This document shows, one piece after another, positions 27,761 through 36,472 of a stretch of 64,000 nt of DNA (its first letter is position 1; each line of letters starts with the position of its first letter). Source of the stretch: Nocardioides ginsengisegetis (GTDB lineage Bacteria; Actinomycetota; Actinomycetes; Propionibacteriales; Nocardioidaceae); assembly GCF_014138045.1 (NCBI RefSeq), contig NZ_JACGXA010000001.1:2837001-2901000 (forward strand), read 5' to 3'. The notes below the pieces were generated by a model. The model was not told where the DNA came from and ran no database searches. It saw only the letters and a program-made list of their open reading frames with translations. A program made the position numbers and the translations under genes.

Positions 27761-28003
27761 ATGTCCGGCACGCCCCGCTTCCTCACCCTCGCCGACGTCG
27801 CCGAGGTGCTCAACACCTCCAGCGCCCAGGTCTACGCGCTGGTGCGACGCGGTGACCTGCCGGCGATCAAGATCGGCGGCCGGGGCCAGTGGCGGGTCGA
27901 GGCGGCCCAGCTCGAGGACTTCATCCAGCGGATGTACGCCGAGACCCGGACGTTCGTCGACGAGCACCCCTACGTCGAGGCGGGCGAGCGCCCCGAGGCC
28001 TGA
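27761..28003 (+). CDS. Excisionase-family helix-turn-helix protein
   Basis: This 80-residue protein starts MSGTPRFLTLADVAEVLNTS and carries a MerR/excisionase-type winged helix (AEVLNTSSAQVYALVRRGDL, then IKIGGRGQWRV as the wing). Such small regulators bind DNA as dimers or cooperative filaments. It is divergent from the CpaB-like gene with about 90 bp between starts, so it may control that operon. No integrase or att site is near, so excision activity is unlikely. Confidence 0.88.
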   Translation: MSGTPRFLTLADVAEVLNTSSAQVYALVRRGDLPAIKIGGRGQWRVEAAQLEDFIQRMYAETRTFVDEHPYVEAGERPEA

Positions 28004-28009
28004 GGGTCC

Positions 28010-29299
28010 TCAGCCCACCTCGGAGCCGAGCTTCACCTCGATCGTGCGCTCCTTGCCGTCCCGGACGACGGTGAAGCGCAGCCGCTCGCCGGGCTGGTGG
28101 GACCGGATGGAGACGATCAGCGCGATGCCGTCGCTGACCCGCTCCCCGTTGACCGCGGTGATGAGGTCGCCCTTCTCCAGCCCGCTCTTGTCGGCAGGCG
28201 TGCCGGAGAGGACCTCGTCGATGACGGCGCCCTTGCCCTCGTCCTGGCCTCCGGTCTGGACCTTCGCCCCGATGACGGGGTAGCGGGCCTCGCCGGTGCG
28301 CAGGATCTGGTCGGCGGTCACCTTGACCTGCTCGATCGGGATCGCGAAGCCGACGCCGATGTTGCCCGACTCGCCACTGGTGCTGCTCCCGGTGGTGGCG
28401 ATCGCGGAGTTGACGCCCACGACCTGTCCCCGCAGGTTGACCAGCGGCCCGCCGGAGTTGCCGGGGTTGATGGCCGCGTCGGTCTGCACCGCGTTGATGT
28501 ACGACGAGTCGTTGGCCGAGTCGCCGGTCGTCACCGGCCGGTGGAGTGCCGACACGATGCCGGCCGTGACCGTGGAGCTCAGGCCGAGCGGCGAGCCGAA
28601 GGCGACGACCCCCTCGCCGACGCGCAGCTGCTGGGAGGAGCCCAGCGAGGCCGGCTTGAGGCCCTTGGCGCCCGCGGCGTACAGGACGGCGAGGTCGTAG
28701 ACCGGGCTGCGGCCCACCAGGGTGGCCTCGTAGCGGTTGCCGTCCTGGTCGACGATCTCGATCGGGCCGTCGTCGGAGGCCGCCGAGGCCACGACGTGGT
28801 TGTTGGTGATGACGTGCCCCTGGCGGTCCAGCACGAAGCCGGATCCGGTGGCGCCGCCCTTCTCGCCGTCGTACTCGGCGGAGATCTGGACGGTGCTGGG
28901 CAGCAGCTCCTGGGCGACCGCGGCGACCGAGCCGTTGTCGGCCGCCAGGGGCGGGGCGTTGACGGTGTCGACGCCGGCCAGGCCGCTGGAGACGGTGCCG
29001 ACGTTGTCGGTGCGGAAGTGCTCGTAGGCCACCCCGCCGACGGCACCGCCGACGACGCCGACCACGAGGGCGAGGACGGCCACGACCGGCCAGATCCACC
29101 CGGGCACCCGGCCGCGGGGCGGCGCGGGCCGGGCAGGCGCGACGGGCAGCGCCTGCGTGCCCGGCGGCGGGAACGACGCCCACTGGCCCGGCGGCGGCTG
29201 GGAGGTCGGCGGCATCCAGGAGAGCGGCCGGGTGGGCTCGCCGTCGGTGCCGTCCGCGGGCTGGGGACCGGGTGCGCGACCCGGTTCGTCCTCGTTCAC
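28010..29299 (-). CDS. htrA: HtrA/DegP-type membrane-anchored serine protease with PDZ domain
   Basis: This 429-residue protein has a proline-rich cytoplasmic region, one membrane helix (about residues 68-92), and a trypsin-like domain with His168 (NNHVV), Asp202 (YDLAVL) and Ser282 (GNSGGP). A C-terminal PDZ domain spans about 330-425. It degrades or chaperones misfolded envelope proteins. It is downstream of rseA and sigE, the same order as Rv1221-Rv1223 in M. tuberculosis, which supports a role in the SigE envelope-stress response. The GTG start sits immediately after a G-rich stretch; no alternative is better. Confidence 0.93.
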   Translation of the reverse strand: MNEDEPGRAPGPQPADGTDGEPTRPLSWMPPTSQPPPGQWASFPPPGTQALPVAPARPAPPRGRVPGWIWPVVAVLALVVGVVGGAVGGVAYEHFRTDNVGTVSSGLAGVDTVNAPPLAADNGSVAAVAQELLPSTVQISAEYDGEKGGATGSGFVLDRQGHVITNNHVVASAASDDGPIEIVDQDGNRYEATLVGRSPVYDLAVLYAAGAKGLKPASLGSSQQLRVGEGVVAFGSPLGLSSTVTAGIVSALHRPVTTGDSANDSSYINAVQTDAAINPGNSGGPLVNLRGQVVGVNSAIATTGSSTSGESGNIGVGFAIPIEQVKVTADQILRTGEARYPVIGAKVQTGGQDEGKGAVIDEVLSGTPADKSGLEKGDLITAVNGERVSDGIALIVSIRSHQPGERLRFTVVRDGKERTIEVKLGSEVG

Positions 29300-29334
29300 C
29301 CCCCTATCTTCACCCCGGGGGCGAAATCAGGGTG

Positions 29335-29826
29335 TCAACGGGTGCGGTGCAACCGCGCCGCGCGGTGGCCGGCGAGGTCCGCGGTGGGGCTGGGCGTGGA
29401 CGCGCCGAAGGAGTCGGTCGGTCGGACCAGGTTGGTCACCGGCGCCCGCCGGTCACCGGCCGGGGCGTCGGCCGGGGCCAGGCCGAGGGCCAGCACGCCC
29501 ATCACGGCGGCCCCCACCGCGCCGCCGCCGATGGCGACCAGCCCGGTGTTGATCCGGGAGCGCTGGTCGCCCTGGCGGGCGTGCGCGAGGTAGACGTCGC
29601 CGGGGGGCATGCCGGGGCTGCCCAGGAGCGACCCCTTGAGGTGGTCGGAGGCGCCGGTGCTGCCGAAGGAGAGGCCGGCGAGGCGGGTCTTGACCCAGCC
29701 CTCGCGCTCGACCTGGTCGCGGCAGGCGTGACAGGTGTGGACGTGCGCCCAGGCACGCTCGGCCTCGTCGGGCGGGAGCTGGCCGTCGAGGAGCGCGCTG
29801 ACGCGGGAGCCGAGGTGTCCGATCAC
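29335..29826 (-). CDS. rseA: Anti-sigma factor with zinc-binding ZAS motif (RseA-like)
   Basis: This 163-residue protein has the zinc-associated anti-sigma motif His28-x3-Cys32-x2-Cys35 (HVHTCHAC) and one membrane helix at about residues 93-117. The topology places the sigma-binding domain in the cytoplasm. It presumably holds SigE inactive until envelope or redox stress. Its GTG overlaps the sigE stop (GTGA), the usual coupling for sigma/anti-sigma pairs, and htrA follows. Confidence 0.9.
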   Translation of the reverse strand: MIGHLGSRVSALLDGQLPPDEAERAWAHVHTCHACRDQVEREGWVKTRLAGLSFGSTGASDHLKGSLLGSPGMPPGDVYLAHARQGDQRSRINTGLVAIGGGAVGAAVMGVLALGLAPADAPAGDRRAPVTNLVRPTDSFGASTPSPTADLAGHRAARLHRTR

Positions 29827-30425
29827 GGGCGCATCACCGGGCCTCGTGCGGTCACGGTGGGGCCGGAGTATCGGACCCGGCCGTCGGTGGGAGCGCGGTG
29901 CGCGAGCGCGGAGCGCAGCATCGCGCGGCCGCGGTGGATGCGGGAGCGGACGGTGCCGAGCTTGGCATCGAGGATCTCGGAGATCTCCTCGTAGGAGAGC
30001 CCCTCGACGTCGCAGAGGACGACCGCGGCGCGGAAGTCCGGCGGCAGGGTCGCGAGGGCGCGCTCGATGTCGTCGTCGAAGGTCTGGTCGGCGTACGCCG
30101 CGTCGGGGGTCGGCGTGGTGCTGGTCAGGCGGTCCGCGCGCTCGTCGGAGAGGGCGTCGAAGCGGATCCGCTGCTTGCGGCGGGCCTGGTCGAGGAAGAG
30201 GTTGGTGGTGATCCGGTGCAGCCAGCCCTCGAAGGTGCCGGGCGTGTAGGTCGACAGGCTCCGGAAGACGCGGACGAAGACCTCCTGGGTCAGGTCCTCG
30301 GCGTCGTGGCGGTTGCCGGTGAGGCGGTAGGCCAGGCGGTAGACGCGGTCGGAGTGGCGTTCGACGATCTCGTCCCAGGTGGGGACGCCCGTCTCGCCCG
30401 ACTGGTCGGCCTGGATGGCGTCCAC
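29823..30425 (-). CDS. sigE: ECF RNA polymerase sigma factor SigE
   Basis: The 200-residue product has region 2 ([20 protein letters not shown], then [13 protein letters not shown]) and region 4 ([20 protein letters not shown]). It closely resembles mycobacterial SigE. GTG 30425 was chosen because AAGGAG lies six bases upstream and because the predicted promoter (30498-30526) would start transcription near 30490. That rules out farther upstream starts such as 30548 or 30695 for that transcript. An intermediate GTG at 30489 (VREVRTLFG) is possible. It is followed by rseA and htrA in an overlapping operon. Confidence 0.92.
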   Translation of the reverse strand: MDAIQADQSGETGVPTWDEIVERHSDRVYRLAYRLTGNRHDAEDLTQEVFVRVFRSLSTYTPGTFEGWLHRITTNLFLDQARRKQRIRFDALSDERADRLTSTTPTPDAAYADQTFDDDIERALATLPPDFRAAVVLCDVEGLSYEEISEILDAKLGTVRSRIHRGRAMLRSALAHRAPTDGRVRYSGPTVTARGPVMRP

Positions 30426-30497
30426 CGGTGTCTCCTTGCCGCGCGAGGACCGCGCCTGTGATCCGAACAGCGTCCTGACCTCTCTCACGCTAGGAAC

Positions 30498-30526
30498 TGA
30501 GACTGAGAGGACCCTGTGAGGGTTCC
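30498..30526 (-). promoter_or_regulatory. Candidate ECF-type promoter upstream of sigE
   Basis: On the minus strand GGAACC (30526-30521) is followed after 17 nt by GTCTCA (30503-30498). This matches the GGAAC-N16/17-GTC layout of ECF sigma promoters, so SigE probably activates its own operon. The assignment is from pattern only. Confidence 0.5.
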
Positions 30527-30678
30527 CTCCGCCGACCTGAGAACTCATCAGCCCCAACGACCCGGGGCCTCCCGGTGTTCCCGGGTTGTGCCGCTTCTTC
30601 CCCGGGCCGGGACACGCTTCACGATACGGTGGGGCCGCGCCCGGCTCCGGCGGTCGGCGCCCGAACCAGGAGGCCACC

Positions 30679-31329
30679 ATCACCACCCCGATCAAGCCCG
30701 CGAGTTGGTCCTACGCCGAAGGGTTCGTCGCCGAGGACGAGGTCCTCGCCGCGGCGCGTGCGCGCGCCGAGGAGGTCGGCGTCGTCGCGATCGGCTCCGG
30801 GGGCGGCGCGGCCCTCCGGTTCCTGGCCGCCGTCCTGGACGCGCGCGCCGTCGTCGAGATCGGCACCGGCACCGGTGTCTCCGGCCTCTGGCTGCTGCGC
30901 GGCATGCGCTCCGACGGCGTCCTCACGACCGTCGACATCGAGGCCGAGCACCAGCGGCTGGCCCGTCAGTCCTTCAGCGAGGCCGGCATCCCGGCCAACC
31001 GCGCGCGCACGATCTCGGGCGCGGCGCTCGATGTGCTCCCCCGCCTGACCGACGGCCACTACGACCTGGTCTTCTGCGACGGCGACAAGGCGGAGTACTC
31101 CGCCTACCTCAAGGAGGCCCTGCGCCTGCTGCGCCCCGGCGGCGTCGTGGCCTTCGACAACGCGCTGTGGCACGACAAGGTGGCCGACCCGGCCCAGCGC
31201 GACGAGGACACCGTCTCCATCCGCGAGCTCGGCAACGAGATCGCCGAGCACCCCTCGCTGGTCGCCGCGCTCCTGCCGGTCGGTGACGGGCTGCTCGTCG
31301 CCAAGAAGGAGTGGTCCCCCGAGGGCTGA
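30679..31329 (+). CDS. SAM-dependent O-methyltransferase, apparent AUC start codon
   Basis: This 216-residue class I methyltransferase of the catechol/caffeoyl-CoA O-methyltransferase group has [16 protein letters not shown] (SAM site) and [14 protein letters not shown] (metal and substrate region). It is divergent from sigE, the same arrangement as Rv1220c/Rv1221. A perfect AGGAGG (30668-30673) lies five bases before ATC ACC ACC CCG, where relatives would begin MTTP. The only upstream in-frame start is TTG 30586, which lies before the likely -10 box TACGGT (30625-30630). ATC at 30679 is therefore the best start. The substrate is unknown. Confidence 0.88.
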   Translation: MTTPIKPASWSYAEGFVAEDEVLAAARARAEEVGVVAIGSGGGAALRFLAAVLDARAVVEIGTGTGVSGLWLLRGMRSDGVLTTVDIEAEHQRLARQSFSEAGIPANRARTISGAALDVLPRLTDGHYDLVFCDGDKAEYSAYLKEALRLLRPGGVVAFDNALWHDKVADPAQRDEDTVSIRELGNEIAEHPSLVAALLPVGDGLLVAKKEWSPEG

Positions 31330-31345
31330 CGCCCCGGGGAGTCGC

Positions 31346-31684
31346 TCAGAAGCGCGGGGCGGCGGTGAAGCCGTCCCAGCCCTCGGCGACGGCGACGACG
31401 TCGCACGCCTCGATGAGGATCGGCGCGCTGCCGATCAGCTGCGAGCCCGGCGCCTCGGCGGCGCCGGCCGTGAACGTCTCCTGGAAGGCCGCGCGGGCCT
31501 CGTCGGTGGAGAAGACGTAGCAGCCCTCGAACCACTCGCCCGCGCGCATCCGCCACGTCTTGAAGTGCAGCCCGGCCAGGCCGGTGAACTTCGCGTGGGA
31601 GGTGCCCTCGACGTACGACGCCAGCTCCTCCTCGATGCCCGCGGGGGCGTCGACGAGGGACCAGCGGACGGTCAGGCCCTTCAC
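31346..31684 (-). CDS. YdhR-type mono-oxygenase-like protein
   Basis: This 112-residue protein begins VKGLTVRWSLVDAPAGIEEE and has HAKFTGLAGLHFKTWRM and GCYVFSTDEARAAFQETF. These fit the dimeric ferredoxin-like alpha/beta barrel of YdhR putative mono-oxygenases. No cofactor site is evident and the substrate is unknown. Its GTG overlaps the stop of the aminopeptidase gene (GTGA), so it is the last gene of that operon. Confidence 0.75.
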   Translation of the reverse strand: MKGLTVRWSLVDAPAGIEEELASYVEGTSHAKFTGLAGLHFKTWRMRAGEWFEGCYVFSTDEARAAFQETFTAGAAEAPGSQLIGSAPILIEACDVVAVAEGWDGFTAAPRF

Positions 31685-33252
31685 GAGATGGCCCCGGTGG
31701 GGTCTTCGCTGCGCAGCCACTGGAGCAGCAGGCGGGCACCGAAGCCGGTGGGGCCGGTGGTCCACTCGTGCCACTCCGACGGCGAGTCGCCGACCGAGGC
31801 CAGGTCGAGGTGGGCCCACGGGGTGGACCCGACGAAGTGCTGGAGGAACAGGGCGGCGATGATCGCGCCGGGTCCGCCGGGAGCGTTGTCGGCGTCGGCG
31901 ACCTTGGAGGCGAGCTTCTCCTCGTAGGCCTCGGCCAGCGGGAAGCGCCACACGGGCTCCCCGGCGGCGGCGCCCGCCTCGTCGACGATCCGCGCGAGGG
32001 CCTCGTTGTTGGCGAAGAAGCCGCCGGTGCGCTGGCCCAGCGCGACCTTCATCGCGCCGGTGAGCGTGGCGACGTCGACGATCACGTCGGGCTCGATCGT
32101 GTCCACCGCGTAGGCGAGCGCGTCGGCCATGACCAGGCGGCCCTCGGCGTCGGTGTTGGTGACCTCGCTGGTGCGCCCGCCGTAGTGGCGGACCACGTCG
32201 CTGGGACGCAGCGAGTTGCCGCTGACGGCGTTCTCCGCGGCGGCCACGAGGCCGACGACGCGCACCGGGCAGCCGACCGCGGCGAGCGCGGCCATGACCG
32301 CGATGACCACGGCGCCACCGCTCATGTCGCGCTTCATGTTGACCATGGCCTCACCGGGCTTGATCGAGAGACCGCCGGTGTCGAAGGTGATGCCCTTGCC
32401 CACGAGGACCACGGTCGGGGTCTTGCGGCCGGCCTTGACCGGCGCGTAGTCCATCCGGATCAGCCGCGGCGGCGTGGCGGAGGCCTGACCGACCCCCACG
32501 ATGCCGCCGAAGCCCTCGGCGACGAGTCGCTGCTCGTCCCAGACGGTGACCTCGAGACCCGACTCGGCGCCGGCGAGGCGGGCCTGCTCGGCCAGCCACT
32601 CCGGGCTCTTGAGGTTGGACGGCACCGTCGCGAGCAGGCGTGCGCGCCAGCCGGCGCCGCCGACCGCGAGGGCGCGGTCCAGGGCCGGGGCGAGCTCGTC
32701 GGCGTCGGGGAGCCCCGTGAGGACCACGCGGCCGACGGGCGGCTTCTCGGGAGCCTCGGAGCGCCAGTGGAACTGGAACGACCCCAGCATCAGGCCGACG
32801 ACGAACGCCTCGAGCCCGGCCTCGTCGGTCAGGCTCGCGATCGAGGTGGCGACGCTGGCCCGGCCGGCGACCGCGCGACCGAGTGCCGCACCCGCACGAC
32901 GGAGGTCCTCCGGACGCTGCTCACCGACCCCGACGAGGAGCACCCAGCGCAGGGCCTCGTTGTGCGGGGCCCCCTGCGGGACGGGGTAGGACGTGACCTC
33001 CCCGACCTTGCCGGTGGCCTCGTGCATCTCCAGCACGGCGAGCAGGTCGACCACGAGGTCGGCCCCGAGCTCGTCGGCCCCGGGGCCAAGCAGCACCGAG
33101 TTGTCCGGTCCGTCGGGCGCCGGCAGCACCGGCAGGGCCACCACCTCGGCCCCCACGATGGCGTGCGCGCGCAGGTCACTGAGCGCGAACTCCGGGGGTG
33201 ATGCCTGGGTGGGAAGGGACAGAGTCTGGGGCGACGTCACCGTGTGTGTCAC
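31681..33252 (-). CDS. pepA: Leucyl aminopeptidase (M17)
   Basis: This 523-residue enzyme has the M17 signature NTDAEGRLVMADAL, the zinc-binding GKGITFDTGGLSIKPG, and DMSGGA. It removes N-terminal residues from peptides with two metal ions, usually as a hexamer in the cytoplasm. The GTG at 33252 opens VTHTVTSPQTLS; a second GTG at 33240 is possible, and neither has a ribosome site. It lies 17 bp after the DUF3117 gene and overlaps the YdhR-like gene. Confidence 0.95.
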   Translation of the reverse strand: MTHTVTSPQTLSLPTQASPPEFALSDLRAHAIVGAEVVALPVLPAPDGPDNSVLLGPGADELGADLVVDLLAVLEMHEATGKVGEVTSYPVPQGAPHNEALRWVLLVGVGEQRPEDLRRAGAALGRAVAGRASVATSIASLTDEAGLEAFVVGLMLGSFQFHWRSEAPEKPPVGRVVLTGLPDADELAPALDRALAVGGAGWRARLLATVPSNLKSPEWLAEQARLAGAESGLEVTVWDEQRLVAEGFGGIVGVGQASATPPRLIRMDYAPVKAGRKTPTVVLVGKGITFDTGGLSIKPGEAMVNMKRDMSGGAVVIAVMAALAAVGCPVRVVGLVAAAENAVSGNSLRPSDVVRHYGGRTSEVTNTDAEGRLVMADALAYAVDTIEPDVIVDVATLTGAMKVALGQRTGGFFANNEALARIVDEAGAAAGEPVWRFPLAEAYEEKLASKVADADNAPGGPGAIIAALFLQHFVGSTPWAHLDLASVGDSPSEWHEWTTGPTGFGARLLLQWLRSEDPTGAIS

Positions 33253-33269
33253 TGCGAAGCGGGTCGGCG

Positions 33270-33437
33270 TCAGCCGACGACGGCCTTGAGGGCGTCGCCG
33301 AGAGAGCCGGCCTCCTCGGCGTTGAGCTCCACCACGAGGCGTCCCCCGCCTTCGAGCGGGACGCGCATCACGATGCCGCGCCCCTCCTTGGTGACCTCCA
33401 GCGGACCGTCCCCAGTCCGCGGCTTCATGGCCGCCAT
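33270..33437 (-). CDS. DUF3117 small conserved protein
   Basis: This 55-residue protein starts MAAMKPRTGDGPLEVTKEGR and ends in GSLGDALKAVVG. DUF3117 is a small, highly conserved actinobacterial family (Rv1211 in M. tuberculosis) of unknown function. The ATG at 33437 has AGAGG seven bases upstream; ATG 33428 (MKPRTG) is in frame. It is first in an operon with pepA. Confidence 0.88.
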   Translation of the reverse strand: MAAMKPRTGDGPLEVTKEGRGIVMRVPLEGGGRLVVELNAEEAGSLGDALKAVVG

Positions 33438-33559
33438 CCGCGCACCTCTTCCTTGTGCAGTTCCAGAGGCGAGCCGCTCCGAGCGAGCAGGCACGCCGTA
33501 CGCAGCGTCCATTATCCCCCATGAACCCGGCGCCCCCGACCACGGCACTCCCGAGGGCC

Positions 33560-33570
33560 TGTTCCGAACA
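33560..33570. promoter_or_regulatory. Palindrome TGTTCCGAACA upstream of the PaaX-type gene
   Basis: An 11-bp perfect palindrome lies 42 bp before the PaaX-like start, a plausible autoregulatory operator. There is no second copy in the nearby intergenic DNA to confirm it. Confidence 0.3.
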
Positions 33571-33611
33571 ACTCGCGAGCGGACGTCGGAGGCTGCTGGC
33601 ATCATCGCTGC

Positions 33612-34388
33612 ATGCATGCACGGTCGGCGTTGTTCGACGTCTACGGCGACCACCTGAGGGCCCGCGGCAGCCAGGCCCCAGTGGCGGCCGTCGTGCGCCT
33701 GCTCGATCCGGTCGGCATCGCGGCGCCCGCCGTGCGCACCGCCATCTCGCGGATGGTCGGCGAGGGCTGGCTGGAGCCCGTCGCCCTGCCGGCCGGCCGC
33801 GGCTACCGCACGACCGACCGAGCCAACCGGCGGCTCGACGAGGCCGCCGACCGCATCTACCGCCGCACCGAGCCCGTGTGGGACGGCAGCTGGCACCTCG
33901 CGTTCGTGGCGCCGCCGCCGGGCCGCAGCGCCCGCACCCGCCTGCGCGCCGACCTCGGGTTCGTCGGCTACGCCGAGCTCGCCGACAACGTCTGGGTGAG
34001 TCCCTTCCACCGCAGCGAGCTCGACGAGGTGCTCGAGCGGGCCGGCGCCCTGGTGCGCACCGCCCGGGCGACCGACATCGACCCGCCGCCCACCGGCGCC
34101 TGGGACCTGGAGTCCCTCGAGCGGGCCTACGTCGAGTGGCTGGCCACCGCCGACGACCTCATCGCCCAGCAGCTCGACGCCCACCGCGACGAGGACGAGG
34201 CGGCCTTCGCGGCGCGCTTCCACCTCGTCCACGAGTGGCGCAAGTTCCTCTTCGCCGACCCCGGCCTGCCCTCCTCGCTGCTGCCCGACGACTGGCCGGG
34301 GCGGGCCGCGGGCGAGCTGTTCGCCAGCGAGGCCACGCGGCTCAAGCCGGGCGCCGACCGGTTCGTGGCGAGGTGCCTCGACGTCTGA
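33612..34388 (+). CDS. PaaX-family transcriptional regulator
   Basis: This 258-residue protein has an N-terminal winged helix (VAAVVRLLDPVGIAAPAVRT, then SRMVGEGWL) and the PaaX central and C-terminal domains (WDGSWHLAFVAPP and LVHEWRKFLFADPGLP). PaaX regulators respond to phenylacetyl-CoA or other acyl-CoA thioesters. It is followed 26 bp later by an enoyl-CoA hydratase gene on the same strand, so it probably senses an acyl-CoA of that pathway. The ATG at 33612 opens MHARSALFDVYG. Confidence 0.92.
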   Translation: MHARSALFDVYGDHLRARGSQAPVAAVVRLLDPVGIAAPAVRTAISRMVGEGWLEPVALPAGRGYRTTDRANRRLDEAADRIYRRTEPVWDGSWHLAFVAPPPGRSARTRLRADLGFVGYAELADNVWVSPFHRSELDEVLERAGALVRTARATDIDPPPTGAWDLESLERAYVEWLATADDLIAQQLDAHRDEDEAAFAARFHLVHEWRKFLFADPGLPSSLLPDDWPGRAAGELFASEATRLKPGADRFVARCLDV

Positions 34389-34414
34389 GACACGGGCTGG
34401 GCAGACTGCAGCCC

Positions 34415-35239
34415 ATGACCGACTCCTCCTCCACACCCCCCGGGTCCCCCGACAGTGCTGTGCTGCTCGACGTCACCGACGGCGTCGCGACCATCACGCT
34501 CAACCGCCCCGACGCGATGAACAGCCTCGACATCGCCACGAAGGTGCTGCTGCTCGAGACGGTGCGCACCGTGGCCGACGACCCCGCCGTGCGGTGCGTG
34601 GTGCTGACCGGCACCGGTCGCGCCTTCTGCACGGGCCAGGACCTCAAGGAGCACGTCCAGCTGCTCGAGAGCGGCGGCAGCGACCAGCTGTTCAGCACTG
34701 TCGACGAGCACTACAACCCGATCGTCACGGCCCTCGCCGGGATGGCCAAGCCGGTCATCGCCGCCGTCAACGGCGTGGCCGCGGGCGCCGGCGCCAGCCT
34801 GGCCTTCGCGTGCGACCTGCGGGTCGTGGCCGACACGGCGGGCTTCAACCTCGCCTTCGCCAACGTGGCCCTGTCCTGCGACACCGGCGCGAGCTACCAC
34901 CTCCAGCAGCTCGTCGGCCGGGCCCGCGCCATCGAGCTGCTCTACTTCCCGCGCACGATCAAGGCCGATGAGGCACTCGAGCTCGGGCTCGCGACGAGCG
35001 TCGTGCCCGCCGACGGGCTGGCCGCCGAGGTGGGCGCCCTGGCAGCGCGGCTGGCCGCCGGCCCGACCGTGGCCCTGGGCGCGATGCGGCGCTCGGTCGC
35101 CTACTCCGCGGGGCACTCCTTCGAGGAGTCCCTGGCGTTCGAGAGCTCGATGATGACGCTCACCGGCGCGACCTCCGACCACCGCGAGGCGGTCGCGGCG
35201 TTCGTGAACAAGCAGAAGCCGACCTTCGAGGGACGCTGA
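34415..35239 (+). CDS. Enoyl-CoA hydratase/isomerase
   Basis: This 274-residue crotonase-fold enzyme has the oxyanion-hole segments GRAFCTGQDLKEH and NGVAAGAGASLAFACDL. In the second, the usual catalytic glutamate region reads NVALSCDTGASYHL and shows Asp/Ser rather than the paired glutamates of classical hydratases. It is closest in pattern to PaaB/PaaG-type isomerases of phenylacetate degradation. The upstream PaaX-type regulator supports a phenylacetate-like or fatty acyl-CoA substrate. No other paa genes are in the window. Confidence 0.9.
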   Translation: MTDSSSTPPGSPDSAVLLDVTDGVATITLNRPDAMNSLDIATKVLLLETVRTVADDPAVRCVVLTGTGRAFCTGQDLKEHVQLLESGGSDQLFSTVDEHYNPIVTALAGMAKPVIAAVNGVAAGAGASLAFACDLRVVADTAGFNLAFANVALSCDTGASYHLQQLVGRARAIELLYFPRTIKADEALELGLATSVVPADGLAAEVGALAARLAAGPTVALGAMRRSVAYSAGHSFEESLAFESSMMTLTGATSDHREAVAAFVNKQKPTFEGR

Positions 35240-35245
35240 GCAGGG

Positions 35246-36025
35246 CTACTGCTCGAAGTCGTACTCGCCCCGCCAGGCGCCGAAGATCGACAGGACCTGG
35301 CGGGGTGCGACCTGCCGCATGCGCGTGCGCGGCGGGTGGGCGCCGTACTCGACCGTGAGGGCGTTGCCCCGGAAGTTGTGGTTGAACCAGCCGGTCATCG
35401 TGCCGTGGCAGACGCCGCCGCACGTGAAGGACTTGGCTGGAAGGTCCAGCGCCTTGGCGACGCGCGTGGCGAACTTCGGCCGCTTGGTGTCGGTGTCGAC
35501 GCCGTGGAGCGGCTGGTGGAAGCTCAGGATCCACTGCGGCCGGACCTTGCCGAGGAACTTCATCATCGCCCGGGTCTCGGGCTCCGAGGCCGGCTTGCTG
35601 CCGGACTCGTAGTTGCCGTCGAGGTCGGCCCAGTGGAAGGGGTAGTTGCGGTTGAGGTCGACGCCGTGGGCGTTGCGACGGGTGCCGGCGGCGAGGCCGT
35701 CGGGGTTGTACGTCGGCACGACCCACAGGTCGACGCCGAGGATGGGGTCGCCGTCGCGCAGCGCGCGCAGGATCTGGGCGGGGGCGCTCTCGTTGCCGTG
35801 CATGGTGGCGATCAGCACGACCTTGGCGGTGTGCGGGCGGCCCTGCTCGCCGAGGTGCCAGGCCACGATGGGCCGGCCCTGCACGGACTTGCCGATGACC
35901 CGCTTCTCCACGACCGCGCGATGGGCAGTCGTGGCGGCCTGTGCGGGCGCGACGGTCTGGCCGGAGACGGCGCTGCCGGCCAGCAGGGTGAGTGCGGTGA
36001 GGACGGTCCCGAGGCGTCGACGCAC
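35246..36025 (-). CDS. Secreted M14 zinc carboxypeptidase
   Basis: This 259-residue protein has a signal peptide (cleavage near AQA, residue 30) and the M14 zinc ligands His76-x2-Glu79 (MHGNES). It also has GVDLNRNYPFHW (substrate arginine), a later His in ILSFHQPLHG, and the catalytic Glu in LTVEYGAH. It probably trims peptides or cell-wall stem peptides outside the cell, like the MpaA/murein-tripeptide group. The start is GTG. It is convergent with the enoyl-CoA hydratase gene, 6 bp apart. Confidence 0.9.
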   Translation of the reverse strand: MRRRLGTVLTALTLLAGSAVSGQTVAPAQAATTAHRAVVEKRVIGKSVQGRPIVAWHLGEQGRPHTAKVVLIATMHGNESAPAQILRALRDGDPILGVDLWVVPTYNPDGLAAGTRRNAHGVDLNRNYPFHWADLDGNYESGSKPASEPETRAMMKFLGKVRPQWILSFHQPLHGVDTDTKRPKFATRVAKALDLPAKSFTCGGVCHGTMTGWFNHNFRGNALTVEYGAHPPRTRMRQVAPRQVLSIFGAWRGEYDFEQ

Positions 36026-36031
36026 GAGTCG

Positions 36032-36466
36032 CTACACCGCCGCCGTGAGGTAGGCCCAGGTGAAGACGCAGACGCCGACGAGCATGCCGACATGGGCCAG
36101 GACGGAGAGGCCGGGGCCCTCGGACCAGGTGTCCTCGGAGCCGGTCGACGCGTGCCGGCCGTGGCTGGGCATCCAGCGCACCAGGATCAGCAGGCCGGCG
36201 ACGACCACGACCCACCAGAAGGCCAGCGCGACGATGCCCGTCGCGGCACCGCCGAGCGCGGAGCTCTCGTCGGCGACGAGGTAGACGAGCCACGTCACGA
36301 GCGCGAGCGCGCCCGCACCGGTGTGGAGGTTGAGGAGCCCGTTGCCGACCTGGAACCTCCCGGCGCCACCGTCGTCGTTGCCCAGGCGGAGCCTGGTCAG
36401 GACGATGACGACGGCCGCGAGGGCGGTCAGCACGTAGACGATCACCTGGGTCGACACGCCGAGCAT
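36032..36466 (-). CDS. Four-helix membrane protein of unknown function
   Basis: This 144-residue protein has four hydrophobic stretches: VIVYVLTALAAVVIVL, GALALVTWLVYLVA, TGIVALAFWWVVVVAGLLIL and VLAHVGMLVGVCVFTWAYL. A charged loop with HGRHASTGSEDTW lies before the last helix. No family is recognised. It sits between the DivIVA-domain gene (6 bp upstream) and the carboxypeptidase gene (6 bp downstream), so it is part of that run of genes. Confidence 0.75.
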   Translation of the reverse strand: MLGVSTQVIVYVLTALAAVVIVLTRLRLGNDDGGAGRFQVGNGLLNLHTGAGALALVTWLVYLVADESSALGGAATGIVALAFWWVVVVAGLLILVRWMPSHGRHASTGSEDTWSEGPGLSVLAHVGMLVGVCVFTWAYLTAAV

Positions 36467-36472
36467 CCTGCC

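Noticed and set aside
27761..28003. Prophage or integrative element marked by an excisionase-like gene
   Set aside because: No integrase, attachment repeats or phage genes are near; small MerR/excisionase-type regulators are common in actinobacterial chromosomes.
30426..30695. Longer SigE start sites upstream of 30425
   Set aside because: They lie before or inside the predicted promoter and lack ribosome sites; GTG 30425 has AAGGAG at ideal spacing.
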